NCBI GenBank assembly: GCA_963842955.1
Contig: CAWJIJ010000006.1
Span: forward strand, 337,992 to 401,991
DNA from: JARFQW01 sp963842955
GTDB lineage: Bacteria > Pseudomonadota > Gammaproteobacteria > Steroidobacterales > XN24
Direction: 5' to 3'
Length of the DNA stretch: 64,000 nt
The position numbers and the translations under genes are program-made. A model generated the notes under the pieces. It saw nothing but the letters and a program-made list of their open reading frames with translations, ran no database searches and was not told where the DNA came from. Below, piece after piece: positions 1-8,573 of this stretch. Position 1 is the stretch's first letter, and the number at the start of each line of letters is the position of its first letter.

Positions 1-2
1 AC

Positions 3-1982
3 GGCCAGCTGTTGATCAATCGCCAGGGACGCTATTGCCTGACGGACCACCTGCCCGTCGTCATCGGACGCGTGTCCGGTCACCGGGACGGATATGGCTT
101 TCTGATTCCGGATGATGGCGGCGATGATCTGTTCCTGGCGCCGAGGCAAATGCGCTCGGTAATGCATGGCGACCGGGCCGCGGTGCGGCCGCGGGTTGCC
201 GAGGGAGACCGCCAGGAGGCCACGCTCGTCGAGGTCCTCGAGCGGGCCCGCACGGAGATGGTTGGTCGCTACGTCCGGGAGCGGGGCCTTGGGTTCGTGG
301 TCCCCGACGATTCCCGGATTACCCACACCATGGCTCTTTTGCCCGGCAAGACGGGCGGTGCGAAGCCCGGCCAGATCGTGGTCGCGGAATTCGTCGAGTA
401 CCCGGGCCGGGATACCCAGGCTGTGGGCCAGGTGATCGATGTCCTCGGCGATGCCGGCGCCCCCGGTGTCGAGACCGAGATGGCGATCCGCGCGCACGGC
501 TTGCCCCACGTGTGGCCTGAGGATGCGCGGGCAGAAGCCGCCGCCAAAGGCGCGCATGTGTCTTCCGCCCACAAGCGCAACCGCCTGGACCTGCGCGACC
601 TGCCGCTGGTCACGATAGACGGCGCTGACGCAAAAGACTTCGACGATGCCGTTTATGCCGAGCCAACGAAAACCGGCTGGCGCGTGCTCGTTGCGATCGC
701 CGATGTGGCCCACTACGTGACGCCGGGAAGCGCGCTGGATGCGGAGGCGCGTGAACGCGGCACTTCGGTTTACTTCGCCCGCGGTGTGCTCCCGATGCTG
801 CCGGAAGCCCTCTCCAACGGCTTGTGCTCACTCAACCCCAGGGTCGACCGCCTCTGCATGGTGTGTGAGATGTGGCTGGACCCCCAGGGCCGAGTCACCC
901 GGTCGCGGTTCCACGAGGGCGTCATGCGTTCGGCTGCCCGCCTGACCTATCTCCAGGTGGCGCAGGCCATGGAGGACGGGGACAAGGAAGTCCGGGAGTC
1001 GCTCGACGAACTCCTGGAGACCCTCGGTCACCTCTACGATGTCTATCGGGCGCTTTCCGAAGCACGGCGGCGGCGCGGCGCCGTGGATTTCGACCTTCCG
1101 GAAATCAAGGTCCGCTTCGACGAGGCCGGCAATGTTGCGGCCCTGGATCCGACCTACCGGCGCACCGCCCACAAGGTGATCGAGGAGTGCATGATTGCGG
1201 CCAATGTGCAGGCTGCCGGTTTCCTCAGGCGCCACAAGATTCCGTGCCTGTACCGGGTTCATGCCGGGCCCGAGGAGGAAAAGCTCGAGCGGCTCAACGA
1301 GTTCCTCGAGGCCTTCGGGCTAAGGCTGCGGCCAGGCAAGGTGAAACCCGGCGACTTCCGCAAGATCCGCGAGGCGGTCGCCGGTCAGCCCGAAGAGACG
1401 CTCGTGGAATCGGTGCTGCTGCGGTCCATGAGCCAGGCCGTCTACCAGCCGAACAACACCGGCCATTTCGGGCTGGCCCTCGAAGAGTATGCCCATTTCA
1501 CGTCTCCCATCCGGCGTTATCCGGACCTGCTGGTTCACCGCGGGATTCGTCATGTTCTGCGCGGCGGCAAGCCCCGGGAGTTCGCTTACGGCCGCAAGGA
1601 AATGGAGGGCCTGGGCCGGCACTGCTCCCACACCGAGCGCAGGGCGGACGAGGCTACACGCGACGCCATGGACTGGCTGAAGTGTGAGTTCATGGTCGAC
1701 AAGATCGGAGAAACCTACCAGGGCATGATTACCGGCGTGACGAACTTCGGCGTGTTCGTCCAGATTCCGGATCTCCAGGTGGACGGTCTTGTGCATGTCA
1801 GCCAGCTGGGCCCGGATTACTTCAAGTTCGACCCGGCCGGGCATCGTCTTGTAGGCGAACGAACCGGCACCCAGTTCCGGCTGGCGGACCCGGTGGAGGT
1901 CCGGGTGGCACGGGTGGACATGGACGAACGGAAGATCGACTTTGAGCTTGCCGACCGGCCGGCGCGGAAACGACGGCGGTGA
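3..1982 (+). CDS. rnr: Ribonuclease R, 5' end outside window
   Basis: This is a processive 3'-to-5' exoribonuclease that degrades structured RNA and takes part in rRNA and mRNA quality control. The reading frame is already open at base 3, so the N-terminal helical part is cut off. Counting from the Met at base 12, two cold-shock/OB domains come first (about residues 18-60 and 83-145). The RNB catalytic domain follows, with the acidic motif DGADAKDFDDAV near residues 203-214 that holds the metal-binding aspartates. An S1 domain (about 568-640, motif GVTNFGVFVQI) and a short basic tail (KRRR) end the protein. The basic tail is shorter than the long lysine-rich tail of E. coli RNase R. The stop overlaps the GTG start of rlmB by 4 bases, the usual rnr-rlmB pairing. 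Confidence 0.95.
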   Translation, partial: GQLLINRQGRYCLTDHLPVVIGRVSGHRDGYGFLIPDDGGDDLFLAPRQMRSVMHGDRAAVRPRVAEGDRQEATLVEVLERARTEMVGRYVRERGLGFVVPDDSRITHTMALLPGKTGGAKPGQIVVAEFVEYPGRDTQAVGQVIDVLGDAGAPGVETEMAIRAHGLPHVWPEDARAEAAAKGAHVSSAHKRNRLDLRDLPLVTIDGADAKDFDDAVYAEPTKTGWRVLVAIADVAHYVTPGSALDAEARERGTSVYFARGVLPMLPEALSNGLCSLNPRVDRLCMVCEMWLDPQGRVTRSRFHEGVMRSAARLTYLQVAQAMEDGDKEVRESLDELLETLGHLYDVYRALSEARRRRGAVDFDLPEIKVRFDEAGNVAALDPTYRRTAHKVIEECMIAANVQAAGFLRRHKIPCLYRVHAGPEEEKLERLNEFLEAFGLRLRPGKVKPGDFRKIREAVAGQPEETLVESVLLRSMSQAVYQPNNTGHFGLALEEYAHFTSPIRRYPDLLVHRGIRHVLRGGKPREFAYGRKEMEGLGRHCSHTERRADEATRDAMDWLKCEFMVDKIGETYQGMITGVTNFGVFVQIPDLQVDGLVHVSQLGPDYFKFDPAGHRLVGERTGTQFRLADPVEVRVARVDMDERKIDFELADRPARKRRR

Positions 1983-2756
1983 GCCGGCGCGACGCCACGG
2001 ACAGCGGAACGCTGGTCTTTGGCTGGCATGCTGCAGAGCGCCTGGTGGAATCCGCGCCCGAGGCGGTGCAGGAGATGCTCGTCATGGAGGGGCGGGACGA
2101 CGAAAGGGCCCGGTCGTTGCGCTCGCGGGCCGCCGATGCGGGTGTCGCCATCAGTTCCGTTCCCCGAAAGCGCCTCGACGAACTGGCCGACGGATCGCAC
2201 CAGGGAGTTGTCGCCCGGCTCAGGCCAAGGGAGCCGGAGGGCGAGGGCGCCCTCGACGACCTCCTGGACGAACTCGGTGAGCCGCCGTTTCTTCTGATTC
2301 TGGACGGGGTCCAGGATCCCCATAATCTCGGCGCATGCCTGCGGTCCGCCGACGGCGCAGGCGTGCACGCAGTGGTCGTTCCCCGAGACCGCGCTGCGGG
2401 ACTGACGGCCACGGTCAGGAAGGTCGCCTGCGGGGCGGCGGAAACCACCCGGCTGATCCGGGTGACGAACCTCGCCCGGACCCTCCGGCACCTCAAGGCG
2501 CGGGGACTGTGGCTTGTCGGGACGGACGAGGACGCGCCGCTGAACGTTTTCGAGGCGGACTGGACCGGTCCGTTAGCGCTGGTGATGGGGGGCGAGGCCA
2601 AGGGGTTTGCGCCGATTGACCCGGGAAGCCTGTGATACCGTCGTCAGCCTTCCCATGCGCGGCGTCGTCGAAAGTCTCAATGTCTCCGTGGCAACCGGTA
2701 TCTGCCTGTATACCGCCCTGGAGCGGCGATCGGCGAGCCGGCCCACGGGGGAGTGA
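1979..2756 (+). CDS. rlmB: 23S rRNA Gm2251 2'-O-methyltransferase RlmB, frameshifted
   Basis: This SpoU/TrmH-family (SPOUT) methyltransferase modifies the ribose of G2251 in the 23S rRNA P-loop. The N-terminal substrate-binding domain is followed by motif 1 (DPHNLGACLRSADGAG), motif 2 (LVMGGEAKG) and, in a shifted frame, motif 3 (SLNVSVATGICLYTALERR). As written, the frame from GTG 1979 stops at 2635, before motif 3. Removing one base from the GGGGTTT run at 2602-2608 restores the expected LRRLTREACDTVVSLPMRG and carries the protein to the TGA at 2754-2756. The gene is therefore complete apart from a +1 indel in a homopolymer, probably a sequencing error. It is translationally coupled to rnr by a 4-base overlap. 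Confidence 0.93.
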
Positions 2757-2791
2757 GCGGCGGAGGGTCGGGTGCTATCTGGCGCTGCGCC

Positions 2792-2821
2792 TTGCATCGG
2801 CGGCGGCGCTTACTTTAGAAT
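2792..2821 (+). promoter_or_regulatory. Candidate sigma70 promoter of the S6 operon
   Basis: TTGCAT (2792-2797) and TAGAAT (2816-2821) are separated by 18 bases. They lie in the 150-base gap between rlmB and rpsF, which fits the expected independent promoter for the ribosomal protein operon. The call rests on sequence match and position only. Confidence 0.5.
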
Positions 2822-2862
2822 CCCGCGGCTTACCGTCCGGTCTACCCGCCGGGCCACTCCTT

Positions 2863-2884
2863 GCCTCACCGTTTTCCGGGAGGC
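2863..2884 (+). promoter_or_regulatory. Possible S6:S18-binding leader hairpin
   Basis: The rpsF leader contains a stem GCCTC (2863-2867) pairing with GAGGC (2880-2884). It encloses ACCG and TTTTCCGG just upstream of the AAGGAG ribosome-binding site. In many bacteria the S6:S18 complex represses its own mRNA by binding a leader stem with a bulged CCG. This hairpin has the right place and a CCG, but I could not check it against a covariance model. Confidence 0.3.
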
Positions 2885-2906
2885 TTTTAATCCGTAAGGA
2901 GACACA

Positions 2907-3302
2907 ATGCGTCACTACGAAATCGTGTTTCTGGTCCACCCTGACCAGAGCGAGCAGGTTCCCGCCATGCTCGAACGTTACCGATCCCTGATCGAAGCCA
3001 GCAGTGGGCATATCCACCGGGAAGAGGACTGGGGCCGCCGGCAGCTTGCCTTCCCGATCCAGAAAGTCGTGAAGGCCCACTACTGCCTCCTCAATATCGA
3101 ATGCGACAAGGCGACCCTTGACGAGATCGTGGGTGCATTCCGGTTCAACGATGCCGTGCTGCGCCACATGGTTCTGGCCCGTGACGAGGCCGTCACCGAG
3201 CCGTCACCGATGGCGCGTTCCGAGGAGGAGAGGGACCGGGACCGCAACCGCGACCGGGACGATCAGTCGGCCAAGCCCGGAGCTGCGGCAAAGAGGCCGT
3301 GA
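2907..3302 (+). CDS. rpsF: 30S ribosomal protein S6
   Basis: S6 binds S18 and 16S rRNA in the platform of the small subunit. The canonical fold is clear from MRHYEIVFLVHPDQSEQV through WGRRQLAFPIQKVVKAHY to AVLRHMVLARDEAV (residues 1-97). A highly charged tail of Arg/Asp repeats follows. ATG 2907 is preceded by a strong AAGGAG. As read, the protein stops at 3302 after 131 residues. That leaves an unusual 250-base gap to rpsR filled by more charged sequence in other frames, so the true C-terminal tail probably continues to about 3514 and has been broken by indels (see the next feature). The conserved core is unaffected. Confidence 0.95.
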   Translation: MRHYEIVFLVHPDQSEQVPAMLERYRSLIEASSGHIHREEDWGRRQLAFPIQKVVKAHYCLLNIECDKATLDEIVGAFRFNDAVLRHMVLARDEAVTEPSPMARSEEERDRDRNRDRDDQSAKPGAAAKRP

Positions 3303-3514
3303 AGCCCGAGGTACGAAGGAGTCCGCGAAGCCCGAAGACGCCGACGGATAAGGACGCCGCTGGCGACAAGACTTCCGGGGACAAGCCGGCGGAAGAGCCC
3401 GTGGCTGAAACGCAGGCCGCTGAAACCGAAGCTGCCGGCAAAACGGCAGCCGCCGACGATTCCGGGGACGAAGCCCCCGCTGCTGCCGACGAATCCGACA
3501 AGGCGCCGGCCTGA
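3299..3514 (+). other. Displaced S6 C-terminal tail (frameshifted continuation)
   Basis: From about 3303 to 3350 one frame reads EARGTKESAKPEDADG. From about 3350 to 3514 another frame reads a low-complexity Ala/Glu/Asp/Lys stretch (for example DKDAAGDKTSGDKPAEEP and ending in ESDKAPA). Both look like the hydrophilic tails common on gammaproteobacterial S6. Two +1 shifts (near 3298 and 3350) would join them to rpsF. The stop at 3512-3514 then lies 38 bases before rpsR, which is normal operon spacing. The alternative is a separate 71-residue ORF starting at the ATG at 3299; it has no recognisable domain, so I prefer the tail explanation. Confidence 0.55.
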
Positions 3515-3552
3515 GCCGCGCCCGTCCAACTTTTTCACAGGATCACATCGCC

Positions 3553-3777
3553 ATGGCCCGTTTTTTCCGCCGTCGTAAGTTTTGCCGATTTACTGCCGAT
3601 GACGTCAAAGAGATCGATTACAAGGATCTCGCGACCCTGAAGCAGTACGTAACCGAAACGGGGAAGATCGTCCCCAGCCGGATCACCGGGACCCGCTCTC
3701 ACTATCAGCGGCAGCTGGCCGCTGCCGTCAAGCGGGCCCGCTACCTGGCACTTCTGCCTTATACCGACCGTCACTGA
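3553..3777 (+). CDS. rpsR: 30S ribosomal protein S18
   Basis: S18 is the partner of S6 in the small-subunit platform. The 74-residue product is full length for the family, with the basic N-terminus ARFFRRRKFCRF, the core IDYKDLATLKQYVTETGKI and the conserved end SRITGTRSHYQRQLAAAVKRARYLALLPY. It sits in the S6 operon between rpsF and the DUF2232 gene. priB, found between rpsF and rpsR in enterobacteria, is absent. The stop codon lies inside a perfect 10-bp inverted repeat (3764-3784). Confidence 0.98.
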   Translation: MARFFRRRKFCRFTADDVKEIDYKDLATLKQYVTETGKIVPSRITGTRSHYQRQLAAAVKRARYLALLPYTDRH

Positions 3778-3784
3778 CGGTCGG
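3764..3784 (+). promoter_or_regulatory. Perfect inverted repeat across the rpsR stop codon
   Basis: CCGACCGTCA (3764-3773), a single C, then TGACGGTCGG (3775-3784) form a perfect 10-bp inverted repeat that includes the TGA stop of rpsR. No T-run follows, so it is not a classical terminator. It could stabilise the upstream mRNA end or reduce readthrough into the membrane-protein gene. Confidence 0.5.
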
Positions 3785-3799
3785 CCCGGGCCAGGGCCG

Positions 3800-4675
3800 G
3801 TGGAGTCACTTACCCGATGGGTTGCCAGCCGGGAGTATCGTGCCGGCCTTGCCGCCGCCGCACTTTCCCTGGTTCCGCTGCTCAGTTTCCTGAGCGGCGG
3901 TGTGCTGGTGCTGATGCGCCTCCAAAAGGGCGCAGCGGCTGGCTGGCGGGCGGGTGCAATCGCCACGGCGGTGATTCTGCTGGTGGGGATCGCCGCGGGG
4001 GGGCAGTTCCTCGTGGCGGCTTCGGCCGCCGCCGTCTGGTTTCCCGCCCTGGCGCTGGCGGGCCAGCTTGCCGGCAGCGGGTCGTTTTCCAGGGCCGCCC
4101 TGGCGGCCCTGGCCGGATCAGCCGGCGTCGCGGTCGTGGCGCAGAGCCTCATCCGGGACCCGGTGGCTGTGTGGGGGCCGTTGATCGGCGAAGTCCTGGC
4201 GGCAGTAGCGCCAGAAGAAACGGCGGTTTCGCCGGATCTGGTGACGGTCCTGGCCCAGGCCATGCCGGGGATCATGTCCGCGTCGCTTTTCCTGGCCGTG
4301 ATGGTGGCGCTGATGCTGGGCATGTTCTGGCACGCGAGCCTGACGAGTCCGGGGGCATTCGGCAATGCTTTCCGGAACCTGCGGCTGGGGAAGGTGCCGG
4401 TGATAGTGACGGGGCTCGTCTACCTGGCGGCCCAGGCGCTGGGCTGGCCGGTGGGTCGAAGCCTTGTGCTTGTGCTTTTCGCGGGGCTTGCCCTGCAGGG
4501 CATTGCGGTGGCTCATGGCGTAGCAGCGGCGCGCGGATGGCCGTCGCTGGTTCTGGGTGTGATGTACGTGAGTGTCCTGATTGCGGCACCGTATGCGCTG
4601 ATGGCGCTTGCGATGCTGGCAGTGGCCGACACTTGGTTGGATTTCAGGGCCCGCGCCCGTCAGGCGGGGTCGTGA
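3800..4675 (+). CDS. DUF2232/YybS-like inner-membrane protein
   Basis: This is a 291-residue integral membrane protein of unknown function. Hydrophobic segments occur throughout, for example LAAAALSLVPLLSFLSGGVL, then AIATAVILLVGIAAGG, and a final LIAAPYALMALAMLAVAD; about eight membrane spans are likely. The GTG start at 3800 places it 22 bases after rpsR, and rplI follows 45 bases downstream. A DUF2232 membrane protein at exactly this place in the S6-S18-L9 operon is usual in Pseudomonas-like gammaproteobacteria, which supports the family call. No catalytic motif is visible and the role is not established. Confidence 0.85.
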   Translation: MESLTRWVASREYRAGLAAAALSLVPLLSFLSGGVLVLMRLQKGAAAGWRAGAIATAVILLVGIAAGGQFLVAASAAAVWFPALALAGQLAGSGSFSRAALAALAGSAGVAVVAQSLIRDPVAVWGPLIGEVLAAVAPEETAVSPDLVTVLAQAMPGIMSASLFLAVMVALMLGMFWHASLTSPGAFGNAFRNLRLGKVPVIVTGLVYLAAQALGWPVGRSLVLVLFAGLALQGIAVAHGVAAARGWPSLVLGVMYVSVLIAAPYALMALAMLAVADTWLDFRARARQAGS

Positions 4676-4720
4676 TGGCGGGGCCGTCAGGCCTCGCCCG
4701 AACGTAAAGGTGATACAACG

Positions 4721-5182
4721 ATGGAAGTGATTCTGCTCGATAACGTGGACGCCCTCGGCAAGGTCGGGGACACGGTCAAGGTCAGCCCGGGTTATGGCCG
4801 CAACTACCTGATTCCCCAAGGCAAGGCATTGCTGGCGACCCGGGACAACCTCGCCGTTGTCGAAACCCGCCGTGCCGAGCTCGAGGCAATCGCCGCGACA
4901 GCGCTGGAAGCCGCCACGAAACGCGCCGAGTCCGCAAAGGATCTCGCGCTGGTGATCAAGGCCAAGGCCGGAAGCGAGGGCAAACTGTTCGGGTCCGTGG
5001 GCCCGGCCGACATTGCCGATGCGGCCGCCACCGCCGGCGTTGAGCTCAATCGCAGCGAACTGCGTCTGCCCGAGGGCCCGATCCGCGCCGTGGGCGAGTA
5101 CCCGGTTGAGGTGGTCCTGCACCCCGACGTGCACCTCGACCTCAAGGTGACGGTCGAAGCCGACGGCGGAGACGCCGACTAG
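4721..5182 (+). CDS. rplI: 50S ribosomal protein L9
   Basis: L9 binds 23S rRNA near the base of the L1 stalk and affects frame maintenance during translation. The 153-residue product has the N-terminal domain MEVILLDNVDALGKVGDTV with the signature VSPGYGRNYLIPQGKA. A long connecting helix (about residues 45-75) and the C-terminal RNA-binding domain follow. The length matches the family. It is the last ribosomal protein gene of the S6 operon and is followed by dnaB. Confidence 0.98.
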   Translation: MEVILLDNVDALGKVGDTVKVSPGYGRNYLIPQGKALLATRDNLAVVETRRAELEAIAATALEAATKRAESAKDLALVIKAKAGSEGKLFGSVGPADIADAAATAGVELNRSELRLPEGPIRAVGEYPVEVVLHPDVHLDLKVTVEADGGDAD

Positions 5183-5189
5183 CGTGGCC

Positions 5190-5206
5190 CCGCCCTCCGG
5201 CGGTTT
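5190..5206 (+). terminator. Weak hairpin after rplI
   Basis: CCGCC (5190-5194) pairs with GGCGG (5199-5203) across a 4-base loop and is followed by only TTT. It lies 8 bases after the rplI stop. It could give partial termination before dnaB; the short T-run makes it weak. Confidence 0.3.
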
Positions 5207-5230
5207 GTCGAGACCTCGCTGTGCTATGGT
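5205..5230 (+). promoter_or_regulatory. Possible extended -10 promoter for dnaB
   Basis: TGCTATGGT (5222-5230) is an extended -10 element 30 bases before the dnaB GTG. TTGTCG (5205-5210) resembles a -35 but the spacing is only 14 bases, so the extended -10 would have to carry most of the activity. The call is tentative. Confidence 0.3.
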
Positions 5231-5260
5231 CGGCAGCCATGGGGTCGGGGTGGGAAAACC

Positions 5261-6650
5261 GTGAGCAACGTCGCCGAAACGCAGCCTCGGCCTGAGGAGT
5301 TTCTCAAGGTCCCGCCGCATTCCGTGGAAGCGGAACAGGCGATCCTTGGCGGCTTGATGCTCGACAATACCGCTTGGGATACGGTTGCGGACATCGTTTC
5401 CTCGGGCGATTTCTATCGCCGGGACCACAAACTGATTTTCAACGCGCTGGGCGATCTGGCCGAGCGCGGGGAACCCGGCGATGCGGTCACGGTGTCCGAG
5501 TTTCTCGAGAAACGCGACGAACTGGATTCCGCTGGCGGGACTCGCCTATCTCGGTTCGCTTGTTCGCGGGACACCCAGCGCCGCCAACGTGCGGGCCTAC
5601 GCGGAGATCGTGCGTGAACGCGCCATGCTCCGGGACCTCATCTCCGCCGGCGGCGAGATCGCGAGCAACGCGTTCAATCCGGAGGGCCGGCCGGCCAGCG
5701 AACTGGTGGACGAAGCCGAGCGGCGGGTCTTCGAGATCGCGGAGCGAGGCAAGCGACGCGGCTCGGGCTTTCAGTCCATCAAGCAGATCCTGCCCGGCAC
5801 AATCGACCGACTTGACGAGCTTTACAACTCCGACTCGGAGATCACCGGCCTTCCCAGCGGCTTTGACGACCTGGATCGGATGACGGCCGGTTTACAGGCC
5901 GGAGATCTCGTGATCGTCGCGGGCCGCCCGTCCATGGGAAAGACCAGCTTCGCGATGAATATCGCCGAACACGCCGCGATCGGTGTCGGCGTACCCACGG
6001 CGGTCTTCAGCATGGAAATGTCGGCGGAGCAGCTGAGTTTCCGGCTCATATCCTCCCTCGGGCGGGTCAACCAGTCGCATCTTCGCACCGGACGTTTTTC
6101 CGACGAGGACTGGAGCCGGATCAATGCCGCTGTTTCCATCATGTCCCAGGCAAAGCTGTTCATTGACGACACGCCGGCAATGTCTCCGACGGAGATCCGC
6201 GCCCGTTCCCGGCGGCTGAAACGCGAGCACGGCCTCGGGCTGATCGTTCTGGACTACCTGCAGCTGATGAAGGTGGCCGGAAATTCGGAGAACCGGGCAA
6301 CGGAAATCTCGGAGATATCGCGCTCGCTCAAGGCCCTGGCCAAGGAACTGGAAGTTCCCGTTATCGCTTTGTCCCAGCTCAATCGCAGCGTGGAACAGCG
6401 CACCGACAAGCGTCCGGTGATGTCCGATCTGCGGGAGTCCGGCGCCATCGAGCAGGACGCCGACTTGATTGCCTTCATCTACCGCGACGAGGTCTACAAC
6501 AAGGAGACCATGCGCAAGGGCATCGCGGATATCATCATCGCGAAGCAGCGTAATGGTCCGACCGGGGAGGTACCGCTGACGTTTCTCGGCGAGTATACGA
6601 AGTTCGAGAACTTCGCCCCGGCCAGCTTCGGGGACGAGGCATTCGGGTGA
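5261..6650 (+). CDS. dnaB: Replicative DNA helicase DnaB, frameshifted
   Basis: DnaB is the hexameric 5'-to-3' helicase at the replication fork. The GTG start at 5261 opens the N-terminal domain (VPPHSVEAEQAILGGLMLDN). The frame then breaks after RDELDSAGG. Removing one G from the GGG at 5537-5539 gives DSAGGLAYLGSLVRGTPSAANV and continues without interruption to 6650. The C-terminal RecA-like domain has Walker A GRPSMGKTSFAMN and the DLRESGAIEQDADLIAFIYR motif. The repaired length of about 462 residues is normal. An essential gene broken by one homopolymer base is best explained by sequencing error. Its stop overlaps the alr start. Confidence 0.95.
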
Positions 6651-7725
6651 ATGCCGCCGCCCGGGCGGTCGTGGACTCGGCCGCACTGCGCCACAATCTC
6701 GGAACCGTCCGCAAGACTGCACCGGACTCGCAGGTCATGGCAGTGGTCAAGGCCAACGCCTACGGGCACGGCCTGGTGGAGGTGGCCCGTGCACTTGCCG
6801 CCGCCGACGCGTTTGCCGTGGCACGGCTCGACGAGGCGGTCGCTCTGCGCGATGCGGGCCTGACCCATCGAATCGTCTTGCTGGAGGGGGTTTTGCACCC
6901 GGACCAGTTGTCCGTGGCCGCGGCATTGCGCCTGGAGACTGTGGTTCATTGCCCTGAACAGCTCAGCCTGCTGGAGCAGGCCTCTCTCGACGATCCGCTC
7001 CGCGCATGGCTCAAGATCGACACGGGCATGCACCGCCTGGGATTCCCCCCGGCGACGCAGCCCAGGTGGCGGAGCGGCTCATGGCCTCCGGAGCGCTTGC
7101 GGAACCGCCTGTTTTCATGACCCACCTGGCCTGTGCCGACGAACCCGGTGAAGGTATGACCCGTGATCAGCTCACGGCGTTCGAAGTAGCCGTGGCTGGC
7201 TTGCCCGGCGATCGGAGCGCGGCCAACTCCGCGGCGATCCTGGCCTATCCGGAAAGCCACATGGACTGGGTCCGTCCCGGCATCATGCTGTACGGCGTTT
7301 CGCCCTTTGAAACGCAGTGCGGTGAAGACCTGGGCCTGCGCCCGGCCATGACCTTGTCCAGCCCCCTGATTGCCATAAAGCAGGTGGCTGCGGGCGGCCG
7401 GGTGGGCTATGGAGCAACCTGGACGGCCGCCGGGGCCACCCGTATCGGAATCGCTGCTATCGGGTACGGTGACGGTTATCCCCGATGCCTGGGGTCGTCG
7501 GATACGCCCGTCCTGCTGGGTGGCCGGAGGGCCGAGGTTATCGGCCGCATTTCCATGGACATGATCGCCATCGACCTGTCCGACGTACCGGATGCCGGAA
7601 TCGGGGATGAGGTGACGCTGTGGGGGCCGGACCTGCCGGTGGAGCTGCTTGCTGCCCGGGCCGGCACCATCGGCTACGAACTGTTGTGCGGCGTCACCCG
7701 GCGGGTCGATGTAACCCACGTGTAA
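6647..7725 (+). CDS. alr: Alanine racemase, frameshifted
   Basis: This PLP enzyme makes D-alanine for peptidoglycan. The GTG start overlaps the dnaB stop by 4 bases. The PLP lysine is K35 in VVKANAYGHG, and the second catalytic residue, the tyrosine in RVGYGATWTA, lies in the C-terminal domain. The frame is lost after IDTGMHRLGFPP. One base is missing from the C-run at 7045-7050, after which GDAAQVAERLMASGAL continues normally to 7725. Unlike most indels in this window, this is a deletion (-1). The repaired protein is about 359 residues, normal for the family. The dnaB-alr pair is common in gammaproteobacteria. Confidence 0.95.
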
Positions 7726-7739
7726 GGGCAGGCCGGACC

Positions 7740-7761
7740 GGGCCACGGCGTGGCGTGGCCC
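7740..7761. terminator. Hairpin between convergent alr and FHA gene
   Basis: GGGCCACG (7740-7747) pairs with CGTGGCCC (7754-7761) across a 6-base loop, in the 78-base gap between two convergent genes. The place suits a shared terminator; only TT follows on the plus strand. Confidence 0.4.
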
Positions 7762-7803
7762 TTGCCAACGCCGCTGCCGGGCCCGGACTCAGTCGGACGA
7801 TCT

Positions 7804-8553
7804 TCAGGCGGCTCCGGCGAAGAACCCCATCTTGACCCCGGCGATTTCGATGACGTCGCTGTCGGCCAGCTTGTGGGCATTCGCGCCGATCGCCGTGCCA
7901 TTGATTTCCGGCATCTGGCCGCTGGATCCGCCATCCACGTGGACCAGGTAGTAGCCCTCGGCGCGGCGCGTGATGGCCGCGACCTGTACGCCGGGCCGAC
8001 CCAGCGTTGTCAGGGCCTTCGTGAGGTTAAGTTCGCGGCCGGCGAACTGGCCCGACATGACTTGCAGGCGGGCTTCCTGGGCCGCGGGTGCGGACTGGCG
8101 GGGCTGGTCGCGCTCGGCAGCACCCATCGGAGGCGGCGGTGGCGGCGGGGAGGCCGCTGCACTGGCTTCCTCGACAGCCTGCTGCACGCGATCGAGGCTG
8201 CGCTTGGATTGCGTGCTCGGATGAATGACCATCGTCTTCTCGAACTCGTCCTGAGCCGAATCCGACTGCTGATCGACGAACCTGAGCTGGTGGTGACCGA
8301 TCGTGATCGTGTCCCCGTGCTGAAGCGCGTGTTTCTTGATCAGCCGTCCGTTGACATACGTGCCATTGGTGCTGTTCAAGTCCTCAAGGAACGAGTCATT
8401 GAGAATATTGATGATGAGCGAGTGATGACCGCTGACCGCAGGATTATCGATGCGAACATCGTTATCCGGGAGTCGGCCAATCGTGTAGCGCTCCTTGCTC
8501 ATGTTGTACTCGGCGAGTACTTGCCCGTCGAGACTCAGAATTAACCTAGCCAT
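7804..8553 (-). CDS. Two-FHA-domain protein
   Basis: FHA domains bind phosphothreonine peptides. The first FHA (about residues 1-92) is canonical: GR at 26-27, SGHH at 41-44 and NSTNGTYVNG at 60-69. A linker follows with a KTMVIHP segment and a run of seven prolines. A second, degenerate FHA-like domain comes last (LTTLGRPGVQVAAITRR, then INGTAIGANAHKL) and lacks a clear S-x-H pair. The product has 249 residues and no signal peptide. The gene lies 20 bases downstream of a PP2C phosphatase gene on the same strand, so the two are probably one operon reading out Ser/Thr phosphorylation. The kinase is not in the window. The target is unknown. Confidence 0.85.
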   Translation of the reverse strand: MARLILSLDGQVLAEYNMSKERYTIGRLPDNDVRIDNPAVSGHHSLIINILNDSFLEDLNSTNGTYVNGRLIKKHALQHGDTITIGHHQLRFVDQQSDSAQDEFEKTMVIHPSTQSKRSLDRVQQAVEEASAAASPPPPPPPMGAAERDQPRQSAPAAQEARLQVMSGQFAGRELNLTKALTTLGRPGVQVAAITRRAEGYYLVHVDGGSSGQMPEINGTAIGANAHKLADSDVIEIAGVKMGFFAGAA

Positions 8554-8573
8554 AGCCTTGCTTCCGGTTGTTT

